A stretch of DNA of 64,000 bases from Selenomonas dianae. Lineage in GTDB: Bacteria; Bacillota; Negativicutes; Selenomonadales; Selenomonadaceae. The notes below the pieces were generated by a model that saw only the letters and a list, made by a program, of their open reading frames with translations, was not told the DNA's origin and made no database searches. Below are positions 24,180 through 32,979 of this stretch, one piece after another. Numbering within the stretch: the stretch's first letter is position 1; each line of letters starts with the position of its first letter. The translations under genes were made by a program, and so were the position numbers. Location of the stretch: contig NZ_CP128650.1 in NCBI RefSeq assembly GCF_030644225.1, positions 878,001 through 942,000 on the forward strand, written 5' to 3'.

Positions 24180-25703
24180 TTATGCCTTGTGTCCGCCGAT
24201 CTGTGCGTTGCGCAGACGCGCCGTTGCCCCGTCGAAAAAATTCGCCCCGCGCAGGATGGCATTTTTCCCATAGGCTTTCTTGATGGCGATGATTGCCTCC
24301 TGCAGTGCTTTTTCTTTCGCCTGTGCCGCTTTTTCGGCAGGAGATGGAACGTACTGTGTCATTTCCTCCGCACGGAACAGGCTCATCTGCTCGGCGGTAG
24401 AGGCACGTTGCGCTTCCGTCATCAGGTGTTGTGCGGAGATCGTGAGGCGGCGAATCAGGAGTGCCGGGTGGACGATCTCGTCGAAAAGATCGGTCAGCGC
24501 CTTCATGATCGCATTTGTCCCCGCATCGCGCGTGATGCGGGCGCTGCCATGCGACGGCCATGGGACGCGTCTCCCATAGCGGTCTGTACGGATGCGTCCG
24601 TGGTAGAGCGCACGGATCTCTGGGCGGGTCAGGCACTCAATGTCGTAGCCGATCGTGAGCTCAAGACGGTCACTCGTAAGTCGCTTTTCGGCAAGCTCGA
24701 TGGAGAGGGCGTCCGCCATTTCCCAGACGATGAGGCGGGCTTTTTGCGCCGTATAGGGATGTTGGAGCACCTGTCCCCTATGCGTGCTGCGTGACTTCGG
24801 ACGATAGTTTTTGATGTCCTCCATGCGCGCCGGCTCATAGCCCCACGCATGGTCGATCAGCAGCTCCGCCTGCACGCCGAACAGACGATAGAGCAGATCC
24901 TCATTGTGCCTCGCGTTTGGCTGACCGAGCGAGCAGCGTGCGACATCGCCCATCGTGTAGAGACCGTTCTCCTCCAGTCTTTTTGCGTACCCTCTGCCAA
25001 CGCGCCAGAAATCCGTGAGGGGGCGATGTGTCCAGAGGTGTCTGCGGTAGCTCATCTCGTCCAGTTGCGCGATACGCACGCCGTTCGCATCCGGCTTCAT
25101 ATGCTTTGCTACGATGTCCATTGCAACCTTTGCAAGGTAAAGATTCGTCCCAATGCCCGCCGTTGCCGTGATGCCCGTCTCACGCAGCACCTCACGGATG
25201 AGCCGCATCGCAAAGTCATGTGCCGAGATATTTCCCGTATAGAGATAGCTTGTTGCGTCGATGAAAACCTCGTCGATGGAGTAGATGTGGATGTCCTCGG
25301 GGGAAATATGACGCAGATAGATTTCGTAGATCCGCATACTGTAGTCCCTATAGAGCGCCATACGCGGCGGTGCGATGTGGTAGGCAATGCCGAGCGCGGG
25401 ATTTGCCGCAAGCTCCTTGGCATCCGTCGTTTCACCTGTGAGTACGCGCTGCGGAGCATGATATTTGCGCCGCGCATTTGCCTGCTGTACGGCGCGGATG
25501 ACCTCAAAGAGGCGCGGACGGCCGCCAATGCCGTGTGCCTTGAGTGCGGGGGAGACGGCAAGGCAGATCGTCTTGCTCGTACGGCTCTCATCCGCGACAA
25601 CGAGATGTGCTGTCAGCGGATTCAGCCCGCGCTCGATACACTCAACCGAGGCATAGAATGCCTTGAGATCGATGGCAATATATGTTCGTTCCGTCAGCTT
25701 CAT
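24180..25703 (-). CDS. Y-family DNA polymerase (UmuC/DinB-like)
   Basis: A 507-aa translesion polymerase. Catalytic acidic residues in YIAIDLKAFYASVE (Asp about 11) and IYSIDEVFID. The little-finger region follows, with a charged C-terminal extension that makes it longer than DinB, as in the large Firmicute UmuC-like group. The start at 25703 (MKLTERTY) follows GGAGGTG; a longer in-frame start near 26177 would run through the divergent promoter region. Forms an operon with the small YolD-like gene. Induction by DNA damage is likely, though no convincing LexA box is seen. Confidence 0.88.
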   Translation of the reverse strand: MKLTERTYIAIDLKAFYASVECIERGLNPLTAHLVVADESRTSKTICLAVSPALKAHGIGGRPRLFEVIRAVQQANARRKYHAPQRVLTGETTDAKELAANPALGIAYHIAPPRMALYRDYSMRIYEIYLRHISPEDIHIYSIDEVFIDATSYLYTGNISAHDFAMRLIREVLRETGITATAGIGTNLYLAKVAMDIVAKHMKPDANGVRIAQLDEMSYRRHLWTHRPLTDFWRVGRGYAKRLEENGLYTMGDVARCSLGQPNARHNEDLLYRLFGVQAELLIDHAWGYEPARMEDIKNYRPKSRSTHRGQVLQHPYTAQKARLIVWEMADALSIELAEKRLTSDRLELTIGYDIECLTRPEIRALYHGRIRTDRYGRRVPWPSHGSARITRDAGTNAIMKALTDLFDEIVHPALLIRRLTISAQHLMTEAQRASTAEQMSLFRAEEMTQYVPSPAEKAAQAKEKALQEAIIAIKKAYGKNAILRGANFFDGATARLRNAQIGGHKA

Positions 25704-25723
25704 ACGCACACCTCCTTTCATAT

Positions 25724-25753
25724 AGTATAGCACGAATGTTTGTAGAATGTAAA
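25724..25753 (-). promoter_or_regulatory. Promoter of the Y-family polymerase gene
   Basis: Reading leftward: TTTACA (25753-25748), 18-nt spacer, TATACT (25729-25724), ending 20 nt before the start codon. Confidence 0.55.
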
Positions 25754-25814
25754 TAAAGGAAAATTTGAGGAGATGTCGAATCTTTTCAAGGAACACAGAA
25801 AAGGAGCAGAGATC

Positions 25815-26822
25815 ATGAAGATTATTGCCACGGGTGGTGCGGGATTCATCGGTGCAAATTTTGTCTACTACGAACTGCGCGAACATCCCGAGGATCACAT
25901 TATCTGTTACGATGCACTGACCTATGCGGGGAATCTGGCGACGCTCGACGCGGCACAGGAGCATCCGCAGTTTTCGTTTGTGCGCGGCGACATTGCCGAC
26001 CGTGCGGCGGTCTATGCGCTCTTTGAGCGTGAGCAGCCGGACATTGTCGTGAACTTTGCGGCGGAGTCCCATGTCGACCGTTCGATTGAACATCCGGAAA
26101 TTTTTCTGCAAACAAATGTGATTGGGACGAGCGTGCTGCTCGACGCGTGCCGCAAGTACGGCATTCGTCGTTATCATCAGGTATCAACGGACGAGGTCTA
26201 TGGTGATCTTCCGTTGGATCGCCCCGATCTCCTCTTTACGGAGGAAACGCCGCTCCATGCGTCGAGCCCGTACTCCTCGTCGAAGGCATCCGCCGATCTC
26301 ATCGTACAGGCGTATGCACGTACCTATGGCGTACCTGTGACCATTTCGCGGTGCTCAAACAACTACGGTGCATATCAGTTCCCCGAGAAACTCATCCCGC
26401 TCATGCTCATCCGCGCGATGAAGGGGGAGAAACTGCCCGTCTACGGCGACGGTCTGAACGTGCGCGACTGGCTGCACGTCGAGGATCACTGTGCCGCGAT
26501 TGATGCGATTCTGCGGCGCGGGCGTGAGGGCGAGGTCTACAACGTCGGCGGGCATAACGAGCGTTCAAATATCGAGGTCGTGCGAACAATACTGCGTGCT
26601 CTCGGCAAGGGGGAGGAGCAGATCTCTTACGTCACCGACCGCAAGGGGCATGACCGCCGCTATGCGATTGACCCGACGAAGATCGGACGTGAGCTCGGAT
26701 GGAAGCCCGCTACGAAGTTTGACGATGGCATTCAAGCGACAATTTCATGGTATCAGGAGCACGAAACGTGGTGGGCGGACATCCTGAGCGGCGCGTATGA
26801 GAAACGAAACGCCGAGGGATGA
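25815..26822 (+). CDS. rfbB: dTDP-glucose 4,6-dehydratase
   Basis: A 335-aa extended short-chain dehydrogenase that converts dTDP-glucose to the 4-keto-6-deoxy sugar for rhamnose and related surface sugars. NAD loop GGAGFIGANF at the N-terminus, STDEVYGDL, and catalytic YSSSKAS. Start at 25815 after AAAGGAGC; an in-frame ATG at 25773 would add fourteen atypical residues. It stands alone, without rfbACD neighbours, which suggests those genes lie elsewhere. Confidence 0.93.
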   Translation: MKIIATGGAGFIGANFVYYELREHPEDHIICYDALTYAGNLATLDAAQEHPQFSFVRGDIADRAAVYALFEREQPDIVVNFAAESHVDRSIEHPEIFLQTNVIGTSVLLDACRKYGIRRYHQVSTDEVYGDLPLDRPDLLFTEETPLHASSPYSSSKASADLIVQAYARTYGVPVTISRCSNNYGAYQFPEKLIPLMLIRAMKGEKLPVYGDGLNVRDWLHVEDHCAAIDAILRRGREGEVYNVGGHNERSNIEVVRTILRALGKGEEQISYVTDRKGHDRRYAIDPTKIGRELGWKPATKFDDGIQATISWYQEHETWWADILSGAYEKRNAEG

Positions 26823-26862
26823 AGGAAGCACGCAATACAATGCCCATCGGGAAAATTCATCC

Positions 26863-26891
26863 TTGACAATATATGTTCTTTTCGCTATACT
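26863..26891 (+). promoter_or_regulatory. Promoter of tRNA-Ala
   Basis: TTGACA (26863-26868), 17-nt spacer, TATACT (26886-26891), 24 nt before the tRNA. Confidence 0.85.
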
Positions 26892-26915
26892 GTTCCCTGT
26901 CAGCGCGAAAAGCGC

Positions 26916-26991
<76 letters not shown>

Positions 26992-27004
26992 TAGCGACGA
27001 ACTG

Positions 27005-27038
27005 CGGACATGAGAACAAAATCTCATGTCCGTTTTTT
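27005..27038 (+). terminator. Terminator of tRNA-Ala
   Basis: Perfect 11-bp stem CGGACATGAGA/TCTCATGTCCG followed by six T. Confidence 0.9.
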
Positions 27039-27064
27039 GCTGCGTGAAACGGTGTCACAGCAAC

Positions 27065-27093
27065 AAAAAACCGTACCGCGTGCTGCGATACGG
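27065..27093 (-). terminator. Terminator of the tRNA-Pro/tRNA-Arg transcript
   Basis: Reading leftward: CCGTATCGC pairs with GCGGTACGG, followed by six T. Confidence 0.75.
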
Positions 27094-27103
27094 TGAATCT
27101 CAA

Positions 27104-27180
<77 letters not shown>

Positions 27181-27182
27181 AA

Positions 27183-27259
<77 letters not shown>

Positions 27260-27294
27260 ATACCGCACTATTATAATGAGCGCAGCGGGAAAAG

Positions 27295-28722
27295 TCAATA
27301 TTGCGGGGCGGCTGCGGCAAAATATTTGCCGAGCGGCATAGTGTGCGGTCTCTGTGCATGAAAATGTTCGAGAATCCAATCCGTCCGCGGAGATTCTATA
27401 TGAGCGGCGGGATTCCCGAGAGGATCAAAGATCTCAAAGGGGACGGCTCCGTCCGGCCGGAACTCCGTGATTGATTTTTTCGTATAGCGGAGCTTTGACT
27501 TTTCGTTCTCTGCCGCATAGTCAATCGCCGGCAGCGGCAGATGGATCAAAGAGCATACGGTAACCTCATAGAGTCCTGACTCTTTGTTTTCAAGTACGAG
27601 GTTCAAATCACCAAGGTCGCTGTAGAACATGAGGTATTCAGCAACGTATTTCGGATAGCCGTCGACCGGAATCCCATTGAGGGATTTGATGACATCGCCC
27701 GGTGTAACTGACGCGAGTTCCGGATGCCGCTTCGTATCGACGGTGTCAATGATCCATTTTTGTTTCTCAGCGTGTCCTCTCAGTGTAAAGCCGTAATACT
27801 TTGTCGGATAGAGATCCGCGTAGACTGCCTGCGTGATGTATCCAATCGTGTCGAGCGGGTGAATGCCGCTCGACATGGGCTCCCAGTAGTCCCAATTCAC
27901 CCATGTTCCCGCAGGTTCTTCGCGGAATGTCACATAGTGTACCTCTGCTATGGATAGGGGCGGATGCAAGGCGAATGAGGGGAGGTTTCCCACATCGGAA
28001 AAGACGTATTTATTTGACGTTTTGGCGCGTCCGCTGTCATAATGCGCGTTGGAGCGATAGGCGATGGCATCGCGCAGCTCCTTTGCCGGCATCCCCGGAT
28101 AGAAGACGCTGTACTTTGGTCCGTACGCATTGCATTCCTCGATGGGAAGTGTGAGCCAACGCGGAATACGTTTTACGAGAGGAGAGATCTCATCACGGCT
28201 TGCCTTGCCGTTCGGGGAATGATAGAAGTATGCGTTTACCTTCCCTTTCTTCGCCGCTTCTTCAAGTGCTGTCCAACGGGAGAGATCGCCGGCGCGATAC
28301 CAATAGTCGGTATAGTCCTTGGATGGGATGGTTTTGATCTCCGCTGCAGGGACAGCCGTCAATTCAAATGCCGTGTCCTCTTTCGTGCCGATGGTGAGGC
28401 GCGGCACTGTTCCGTCGCTGCCGCACTCGCTCTGCACATGGAAAAGATACTCGACGTTGCCATCCTTATGGATTTCGTGCAGTTCATAGGAACTATATAA
28501 ATAGGGGATGGAGCGCAGAAATTTCGTTTGCACATTGCCTTGCTTTACAACGCCCCATGTTTCCATGGTTGGAGGACGTTGGACTTCAATGCGGCGTGTC
28601 TGCGGTTCTTTCCAGTCTACATGATAGGGATCTGTCTGCTGCTCCTCTGCACATACCGTTGTCGAAGCTGCAGCAGAAACAAGGAGAACAACGACAGCGA
28701 GGCGGAAAAAAAGCTGTTTCAT
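27295..28722 (-). CDS. Exported protein of unknown function with a PDZ-like segment
   Basis: A 475-aa protein with a clear Sec signal peptide (MKQLFFRLAVVVLLVSAAAS, cleavage near TVCAEE). No catalytic family was recognised. Near residues 345-400 the segment VTPGDVIKSLNGIPVDGYP looks like the ligand loop of a PDZ domain, the only domain hint. The rest is Trp/Tyr-rich and non-repetitive. Tight spacing (29 nt) after the NlpC/P60 gene suggests co-expression with the cell-wall hydrolase. Probably periplasmic or surface located. Confidence 0.7.
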   Translation of the reverse strand: MKQLFFRLAVVVLLVSAAASTTVCAEEQQTDPYHVDWKEPQTRRIEVQRPPTMETWGVVKQGNVQTKFLRSIPYLYSSYELHEIHKDGNVEYLFHVQSECGSDGTVPRLTIGTKEDTAFELTAVPAAEIKTIPSKDYTDYWYRAGDLSRWTALEEAAKKGKVNAYFYHSPNGKASRDEISPLVKRIPRWLTLPIEECNAYGPKYSVFYPGMPAKELRDAIAYRSNAHYDSGRAKTSNKYVFSDVGNLPSFALHPPLSIAEVHYVTFREEPAGTWVNWDYWEPMSSGIHPLDTIGYITQAVYADLYPTKYYGFTLRGHAEKQKWIIDTVDTKRHPELASVTPGDVIKSLNGIPVDGYPKYVAEYLMFYSDLGDLNLVLENKESGLYEVTVCSLIHLPLPAIDYAAENEKSKLRYTKKSITEFRPDGAVPFEIFDPLGNPAAHIESPRTDWILEHFHAQRPHTMPLGKYFAAAAPQY

Positions 28723-28751
28723 ATGAACCCGACCCTTCCTTTGGCTCCCGT

Positions 28752-29483
28752 TTACTTTACAATATGCTTGCCGCCGAGAAAGCGAGGCTTCCAGTAGTCG
28801 TTCGTGAGTGCGTCGACACGTACGCCCTTGCTCGTGGAGGCATGGATGAACTCGCCCTTGCCGAGGTAGATGCCGCAGTGGGACGCGCCCTTTTCATAGG
28901 TTTCAAAAAATACGAGATCTCCGGGTACGAGTTCCTTTGTACTCTTTGTCCGAAGTCCGAGCTTGTACTGCTCGTCGGCCGTGCGCGGGATTGTGATGCC
29001 GTGTTTCTGAAAAACGTATTGGAGGTAGCCGGAGCAGTCGAAGCCCTTCGGCGTTGCACCGCCAAATACATACGGCGTACCCATGTAGGATTTTGCTGTC
29101 TTGATGAGATCGGATACCTTGCCTGCGGGCAGGATGGGCTTGCCATTTGGGGCAAGCGGCAACGTTCTTTCGGCGGACGGCAGCGGTGCAATACGCTCTG
29201 TGCGCTTGGCAGGGAGATCCTTGAGCGCACGCCACGTTGCGTTATTGACGACACCCGTAATTTTGATCTTGTTGTCGCGCTGGAACTCGGCGACGGCACG
29301 TTCTGTCTCTTTGCCAAAGACCCCGTCCGCAGACCTTATCCGGTAGCCCGCGTTTTGAAGTGCCTGTTGGAGGACGAGTACCTCATGCCCCTGCGAACCC
29401 TCGCGCAGGGTGGGGGAGGCGAACGCCGTACTTGCGGCAAGCATAAGCGCGATACCGGTACAGAGGAAGAGGCGGCGTTTCAT
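28752..29483 (-). CDS. Secreted NlpC/P60 peptidoglycan endopeptidase with N-terminal peptidoglycan-binding domain
   Basis: A 243-aa cell-wall hydrolase. Signal peptide (MKRRLFLCTGIALMLAAS...AFA); PG_binding_1 domain at about 25-90 (LREGSQGHEVLVLQQAL, DGVFGKETERAVAEFQ); NlpC/P60 domain at about 125-243 with Cys in GFDCSGYLQ, His in ASHCGIYLG and the third residue in EFIHAST. The start at 29483 follows GAAAGGATG; an in-frame start 14 codons earlier would spoil the signal peptide. Expected to cleave stem peptides. It lies 19 nt after the ArsR gene. Confidence 0.92.
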   Translation of the reverse strand: MKRRLFLCTGIALMLAASTAFASPTLREGSQGHEVLVLQQALQNAGYRIRSADGVFGKETERAVAEFQRDNKIKITGVVNNATWRALKDLPAKRTERIAPLPSAERTLPLAPNGKPILPAGKVSDLIKTAKSYMGTPYVFGGATPKGFDCSGYLQYVFQKHGITIPRTADEQYKLGLRTKSTKELVPGDLVFFETYEKGASHCGIYLGKGEFIHASTSKGVRVDALTNDYWKPRFLGGKHIVK

Positions 29484-29502
29484 GAAACAACATCCTTTCG
29501 CT

Positions 29503-29814
29503 TTATGTGTGCTGCACATGCTCAAGACCCTGACTGAGGAGTTTTAGAACATGATCGTCGTCGATCGAGTAGAGTACCTCCTTGCCGTCGCGGCGGAACT
29601 TGACGAGGCGGGCGGTGCGCAGGACGCGCAGCTGGTGGGAGATGGCAGACTGTCCCATATCGAGACCGTCTGCGATGTCATAGACACGCAGCTCCTCCGC
29701 TGCCGCAAGAAGGGAGAGAATCTTGATGCGGGTCGGATCACCGAGGGTTTTAAAGAGGTCAGCGAGATGCTGCGCCGTGTCCTGGTCGATACATTTCACC
29801 GGAGCGGAAGTCAT
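29503..29814 (-). CDS. ArsR/SmtB-family metal-responsive repressor (CzrA-type site)
   Basis: A 103-aa winged-helix repressor. Helix-turn-helix near residues 45-70 (MGQSAISHQLRVLRTARLV). The cysteine motif of arsenic/cadmium sensors (ELCVC) is replaced by ELRVYD. The last helix carries Asp-x-His...His-x2-His with 11 residues between the inner histidines (DDHVLKLLSQGLEHVQH), exactly the alpha-5 zinc/cobalt site of CzrA/SmtB. Start taken as ATG 29814; a TTG three codons earlier is too close to the GGAAAGG site. No metal transporter is adjacent, so its target is unclear. Confidence 0.85.
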   Translation of the reverse strand: MTSAPVKCIDQDTAQHLADLFKTLGDPTRIKILSLLAAAEELRVYDIADGLDMGQSAISHQLRVLRTARLVKFRRDGKEVLYSIDDDHVLKLLSQGLEHVQHT

Positions 29815-29838
29815 GCTTTGCAATATCCTTTCCTTTCA

Positions 29839-31089
29839 TCAGTAAATCTTGTTGATCTCAAATCCGTTCGATGCAAGTGCGGCAACAATACAGTCGATAT
29901 GTTCCTGCCCGTGTGCCTCGACGGTGACGGTGAGCTGCACCTTCTGGAAGCTGTCTGTCACCATCGTCTGATCGTGGTCGAGGCGGATGACGTTCGCATC
30001 CTGTTCGGTGAGGATCTGCGCGACGGTGAGAAGCTGACCGGGCTTGTCGGGGAGCTGCACGGAGAAGCGGAACACTCTGCCGCGCGAGATGAGCGCCTTC
30101 GAGATGAGCGCGGAAATCGTGGAGATGTCGATGTTGCCGCCGCTGACGAGGACGGCGACCTTCTTGTTTTTCATGCGCAGCTTGCCAAGGGCTGCGAGCG
30201 AGAGGACACCGGCGCCCTCGGCGATGAGCTTGTGCTTCTCGATGAGTGAGAGCAGCGCACTCATGATCTCCATCTCCGAAACGGTGATGATCTCGTCGAG
30301 ATGGAGACGACAGAATTCGAGTGTGAGCTTGCCCGCCGTACGCACGGCACAGCCGTCTGCGACCGTATCGGCGGAGGGCAGCGTGATCGTACGTCCACAG
30401 GAGAGTGCCGCCTTCATGCACGCTGCATTTTCCGGCTCAACGCCGATCACCTTTACCTGCGGGTTGACGAGCTTCGCGCCGAGGGCAATGCCCGATACAA
30501 GCCCGCCTCCGCCAATGGGGACGAGGATCACGTCCACATCCTTCAGTGCGTCGATCACCTCAAGGGCGATTGTACCCTGTCCGACGATCACATCGCGGTC
30601 ATTGAACGGATGGATGTAGACATAGCCCTTTTCCTTTTGCAGTTTAAGACTGTGCGCGTAGGCATCGTCGAATCCGTTGCCATGGAGAATGACCGTCGCG
30701 CCGAGCGCACGCGTTGCCTCGACCTTGAGGATCGGCGTCGTCGCGGGCATACAGATCACGGCGTTCACGCCGAGCTTTTGCGAGGCGTAGGCGACACCCT
30801 GCGCGTGGTTGCCTGCCGAGGCGGTGATGACCCCGCGTGCCTTTTCCTCCTCCGTAAGCATCGAGATGCGGTTGTATGCGCCGCGCAGCTTGAATGCACC
30901 CGTCGTCTGGAGATTTTCAAGTTTCAGATAGGTGTCGTTGTCGGAGATGTCGGAGAAGAACTCGCTGTAGATCAGCGGCGTCTTGCGTACGATCCCTTCC
31001 AGTCGTTTTGCTGCGGCATAAATATCCGAAATCCGTGTGGACTGAGCGACTTCCGCATCTGTCTGTACGGTTTGTTCTTCTCCCATCAT
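29839..31089 (-). CDS. ilvA: Threonine ammonia-lyase with C-terminal ACT domain
   Basis: A 416-aa PLP enzyme that deaminates threonine to 2-oxobutyrate. The PLP lysine lies in TTGAFKLRGA (about residue 67); SAGNHAQG and GGGGLVSG bind the cofactor. A single ACT domain occupies about 335-416 (VQLPDKPGQLLTVAQIL). One ACT domain and this length match the TdcB-like Firmicute group, so biosynthetic and catabolic roles are both possible. It has its own promoter at 31122-31150 and leads the minus-strand run through arsR and the cell-wall genes. Confidence 0.92.
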   Translation of the reverse strand: MMGEEQTVQTDAEVAQSTRISDIYAAAKRLEGIVRKTPLIYSEFFSDISDNDTYLKLENLQTTGAFKLRGAYNRISMLTEEEKARGVITASAGNHAQGVAYASQKLGVNAVICMPATTPILKVEATRALGATVILHGNGFDDAYAHSLKLQKEKGYVYIHPFNDRDVIVGQGTIALEVIDALKDVDVILVPIGGGGLVSGIALGAKLVNPQVKVIGVEPENAACMKAALSCGRTITLPSADTVADGCAVRTAGKLTLEFCRLHLDEIITVSEMEIMSALLSLIEKHKLIAEGAGVLSLAALGKLRMKNKKVAVLVSGGNIDISTISALISKALISRGRVFRFSVQLPDKPGQLLTVAQILTEQDANVIRLDHDQTMVTDSFQKVQLTVTVEAHGQEHIDCIVAALASNGFEINKIY

Positions 31090-31121
31090 TCATTCTCCCA
31101 TCTTATATTATATGTAGAGTC

Positions 31122-31150
31122 AGTCTATCATTTTCGATGAGGCACGTCAA
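31122..31150 (-). promoter_or_regulatory. Promoter of ilvA
   Basis: Reading leftward: TTGACG (31150-31145), 17-nt spacer, TAGACT (31127-31122), 33 nt before the start codon. Confidence 0.75.
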
Positions 31151-31194
31151 TTTTTTTTCATCGGATCGAATAATCGTCGGAATAAAGAAGGAGT

Positions 31195-31222
31195 TTGACA
31201 GAATTTCGCGAATAAATAAAAC
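31195..31222 (+). promoter_or_regulatory. Probable promoter of the universal stress protein genes
   Basis: TTGACA (31195-31200), 16-nt spacer, TAAAAC (31217-31222), 23 nt before the ATG at 31246. The -10 is weak. Confidence 0.5.
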
Positions 31223-31245
31223 AAACAAGGCGGGGGAGGTGCGTG

Positions 31246-31704
31246 ATGGAGGAACATCTGAAATATACGCACATTCTCGTACCTGTGGATGGATCTACAC
31301 AGTCCCGGTATGCCGTCCGACTGACGGGGATACTCGCAAGCGTTCTGCACGCGACCGTGTATTTCCTCTATGTGTCTCCGTTTGACGAGAGTACGGACGA
31401 GGGCGATGTATCGTGGCTGCCGGAGAGCATTGTTCGTCCGGCAGCAGACGAGGCATACGAGATCTTTTCCGACGCACAGAGCCTTCTGCCCGATGCAGTT
31501 CGGTCTGAATGTGTGCATCGCGCGGGGACGCCGGCGGATGAGATCCTGCGCTTTATCACCGAGGAACGCATCGAACTCGTTGTCATCGGCGGGCGCAAAC
31601 TCTCGCGCGTGAGCGGCTTCCTGCTCGGGAGCGTCACGCAGACCGTCTTGGAGCACGCGCACTGCAGTGTCATGGTTGCAGGCGGTGCATCGCCGCATTT
31701 ATAA
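31246..31704 (+). CDS. Universal stress protein (UspA family), first copy
   Basis: A 152-aa UspA-fold protein. The N-terminal ILVPVDGS motif and C-terminal GGRKLSRVSGFLLGSVTQTVLE match the ATP-binding G-x2-G-x9-G(S/T) pattern loosely: here G is followed by R-K-L rather than S-R-G, so nucleotide binding may differ. GGGGGAGG precedes the ATG at 31246. It lies 34 nt before a second Usp gene and probably forms a stress-response pair with it. Confidence 0.85.
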   Translation: MEEHLKYTHILVPVDGSTQSRYAVRLTGILASVLHATVYFLYVSPFDESTDEGDVSWLPESIVRPAADEAYEIFSDAQSLLPDAVRSECVHRAGTPADEILRFITEERIELVVIGGRKLSRVSGFLLGSVTQTVLEHAHCSVMVAGGASPHL

Positions 31705-31738
31705 TGGTTCATGTTCTGTAAAGTGAGGAGGAACTGCC

Positions 31739-32155
31739 ATGATTAAGAATATTTTGGTACCGGTGGATGGCTCGGAGGGAGCTGACCGTGCGATTGAAAA
31801 GGCTGTGATGCTTGCAGAGATCTGTGGGGCAAAGTTGAACTTTCTCTATGTCGCAAACATCAACCAGCTCGCGATCAACGCCGTGCTCTCGGATGCGATT
31901 CTCGACTCCGTGACAAAGGCGGGGAATGTCATCCTCGACCGAGCGCTTGAGATGGTGCCGGCAGGCATCGCAAAGGAATCGTTCTCGGACACAGGCTCTC
32001 CTGCGGTGGTCGTTCTCGACTTTGCGGAGACGAATGACATTGACCTCATTGTCATGGGGAGCCGTGGTCTTGGCGTTGTGAAGGGCGTTCTGCTCGGCAG
32101 CGTCAGTCAGTATGTCGTGGAGCAGTCCAAGTGTCCTGTGCTTGTGGTCAAGTAA
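31739..32155 (+). CDS. Universal stress protein (UspA family), second copy
   Basis: A 138-aa UspA-fold protein. ILVPVDGSEGA at the N-terminus and MGSRGLGVVKGVLLGSVSQY at the C-terminus fit the G-x2-G-x9-GS ATP-binding motif exactly, unlike its upstream paralogue. GAGGAGG precedes the ATG. A terminator follows 25 nt after the stop. Confidence 0.92.
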   Translation: MIKNILVPVDGSEGADRAIEKAVMLAEICGAKLNFLYVANINQLAINAVLSDAILDSVTKAGNVILDRALEMVPAGIAKESFSDTGSPAVVVLDFAETNDIDLIVMGSRGLGVVKGVLLGSVSQYVVEQSKCPVLVVK

Positions 32156-32179
32156 GGATTCAATAACTTTGTGGGAAAG

Positions 32180-32218
32180 GAGCTGCTGCGGAGGTGTATG
32201 CCCCGTTGCAGCTCTTTT
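32180..32218 (+). terminator. Terminator after the usp pair
   Basis: GAGCTGC/GCAGCTC stem with extra inner pairing, followed by TTTT. Confidence 0.7.
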
Positions 32219-32244
32219 AGGTGCAGCGGATCGGGGAGAATCCT

Positions 32245-32979
32245 ATGCGTGATCGACGTTTTGCACGGACAGAGATGCTGCTTGGCAGGGCGGCGGTGGA
32301 GCGCCTTGCCGCCGTATCTGTTGTGGTTTTCGGCGTTGGCGGGGTCGGCTCGTACGCGGCGGAGGCACTGGCGCGTGCGGGGGTTGGCAGGATGACGCTC
32401 GTTGACCACGATGTGATCGACGTGACGAACATCAATCGGCAGATCCATGCGTTGACGGAGACCGTCGGCGCACCGAAGGCGGAGACCATGGCGCAGCGCA
32501 TCCATTCGATCAATCCCTCCTGCGAGGTTCGTGTGATCCGCGCATTCTACCGACCCGAGGAGGCGGAGCGTTTCTTTTCCGAGTGCTGTGACTACGCTCT
32601 TGATGCCGTAGATACAGTGACCGCAAAGATCGACATCGCTGTGCAGTGCCATCGGCGCGGCATTCCACTGATTGCGAGCATGGGCGCGGCGAATAAGCTC
32701 GATCCGACACTTTTTGAGGTCATGGACATCTATCGCACGAAGGGCGATCCGCTTGCGCGTATTTTGCGAAAAAAACTGAAGGAACACGGTGTTCCGCGTC
32801 TTAAGGTCGTCTGCTCGCGCGAGCGTCCGCGCAAATCCGAGATGGGGGAGGCGCGGTCCGATGCAGGGCGCAGCAGCATCCCCGCAAGTATTTCCTTTGT
32901 GCCGTCTGTTGCAGGGCTGATTATGGCGGGGGCGGTCGTCCGTGATCTGCTCCATATTCGCGTGGAGGTATCATCATGA
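32245..32979 (+). CDS. tcdA: tRNA threonylcarbamoyladenosine dehydratase (TcdA/CsdL-like, ThiF family)
   Basis: A 244-aa E1-like enzyme that would cyclise t6A37 in tRNA using ATP. Nucleotide loop VVFGVGGVGSYAAEALARAG, the acidic strand LVDHDVIDVTNINRQ, and CDYALDAVDTV are visible. The start at 32245 follows GGGGAG; a GTG at 32221 lies in the terminator tail of the usp operon. The stop overlaps the next start (ATGA). Confidence 0.87.
   Translation: MRDRRFARTEMLLGRAAVERLAAVSVVVFGVGGVGSYAAEALARAGVGRMTLVDHDVIDVTNINRQIHALTETVGAPKAETMAQRIHSINPSCEVRVIRAFYRPEEAERFFSECCDYALDAVDTVTAKIDIAVQCHRRGIPLIASMGAANKLDPTLFEVMDIYRTKGDPLARILRKKLKEHGVPRLKVVCSRERPRKSEMGEARSDAGRSSIPASISFVPSVAGLIMAGAVVRDLLHIRVEVSS

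Noticed and set aside
25704-25814. LexA box between the Y-family polymerase gene and rfbB
   Set aside because: GAATGTTTGTAGAATG has only loose similarity to the Firmicute CGAAC-N4-GTTCG site; not enough to call.
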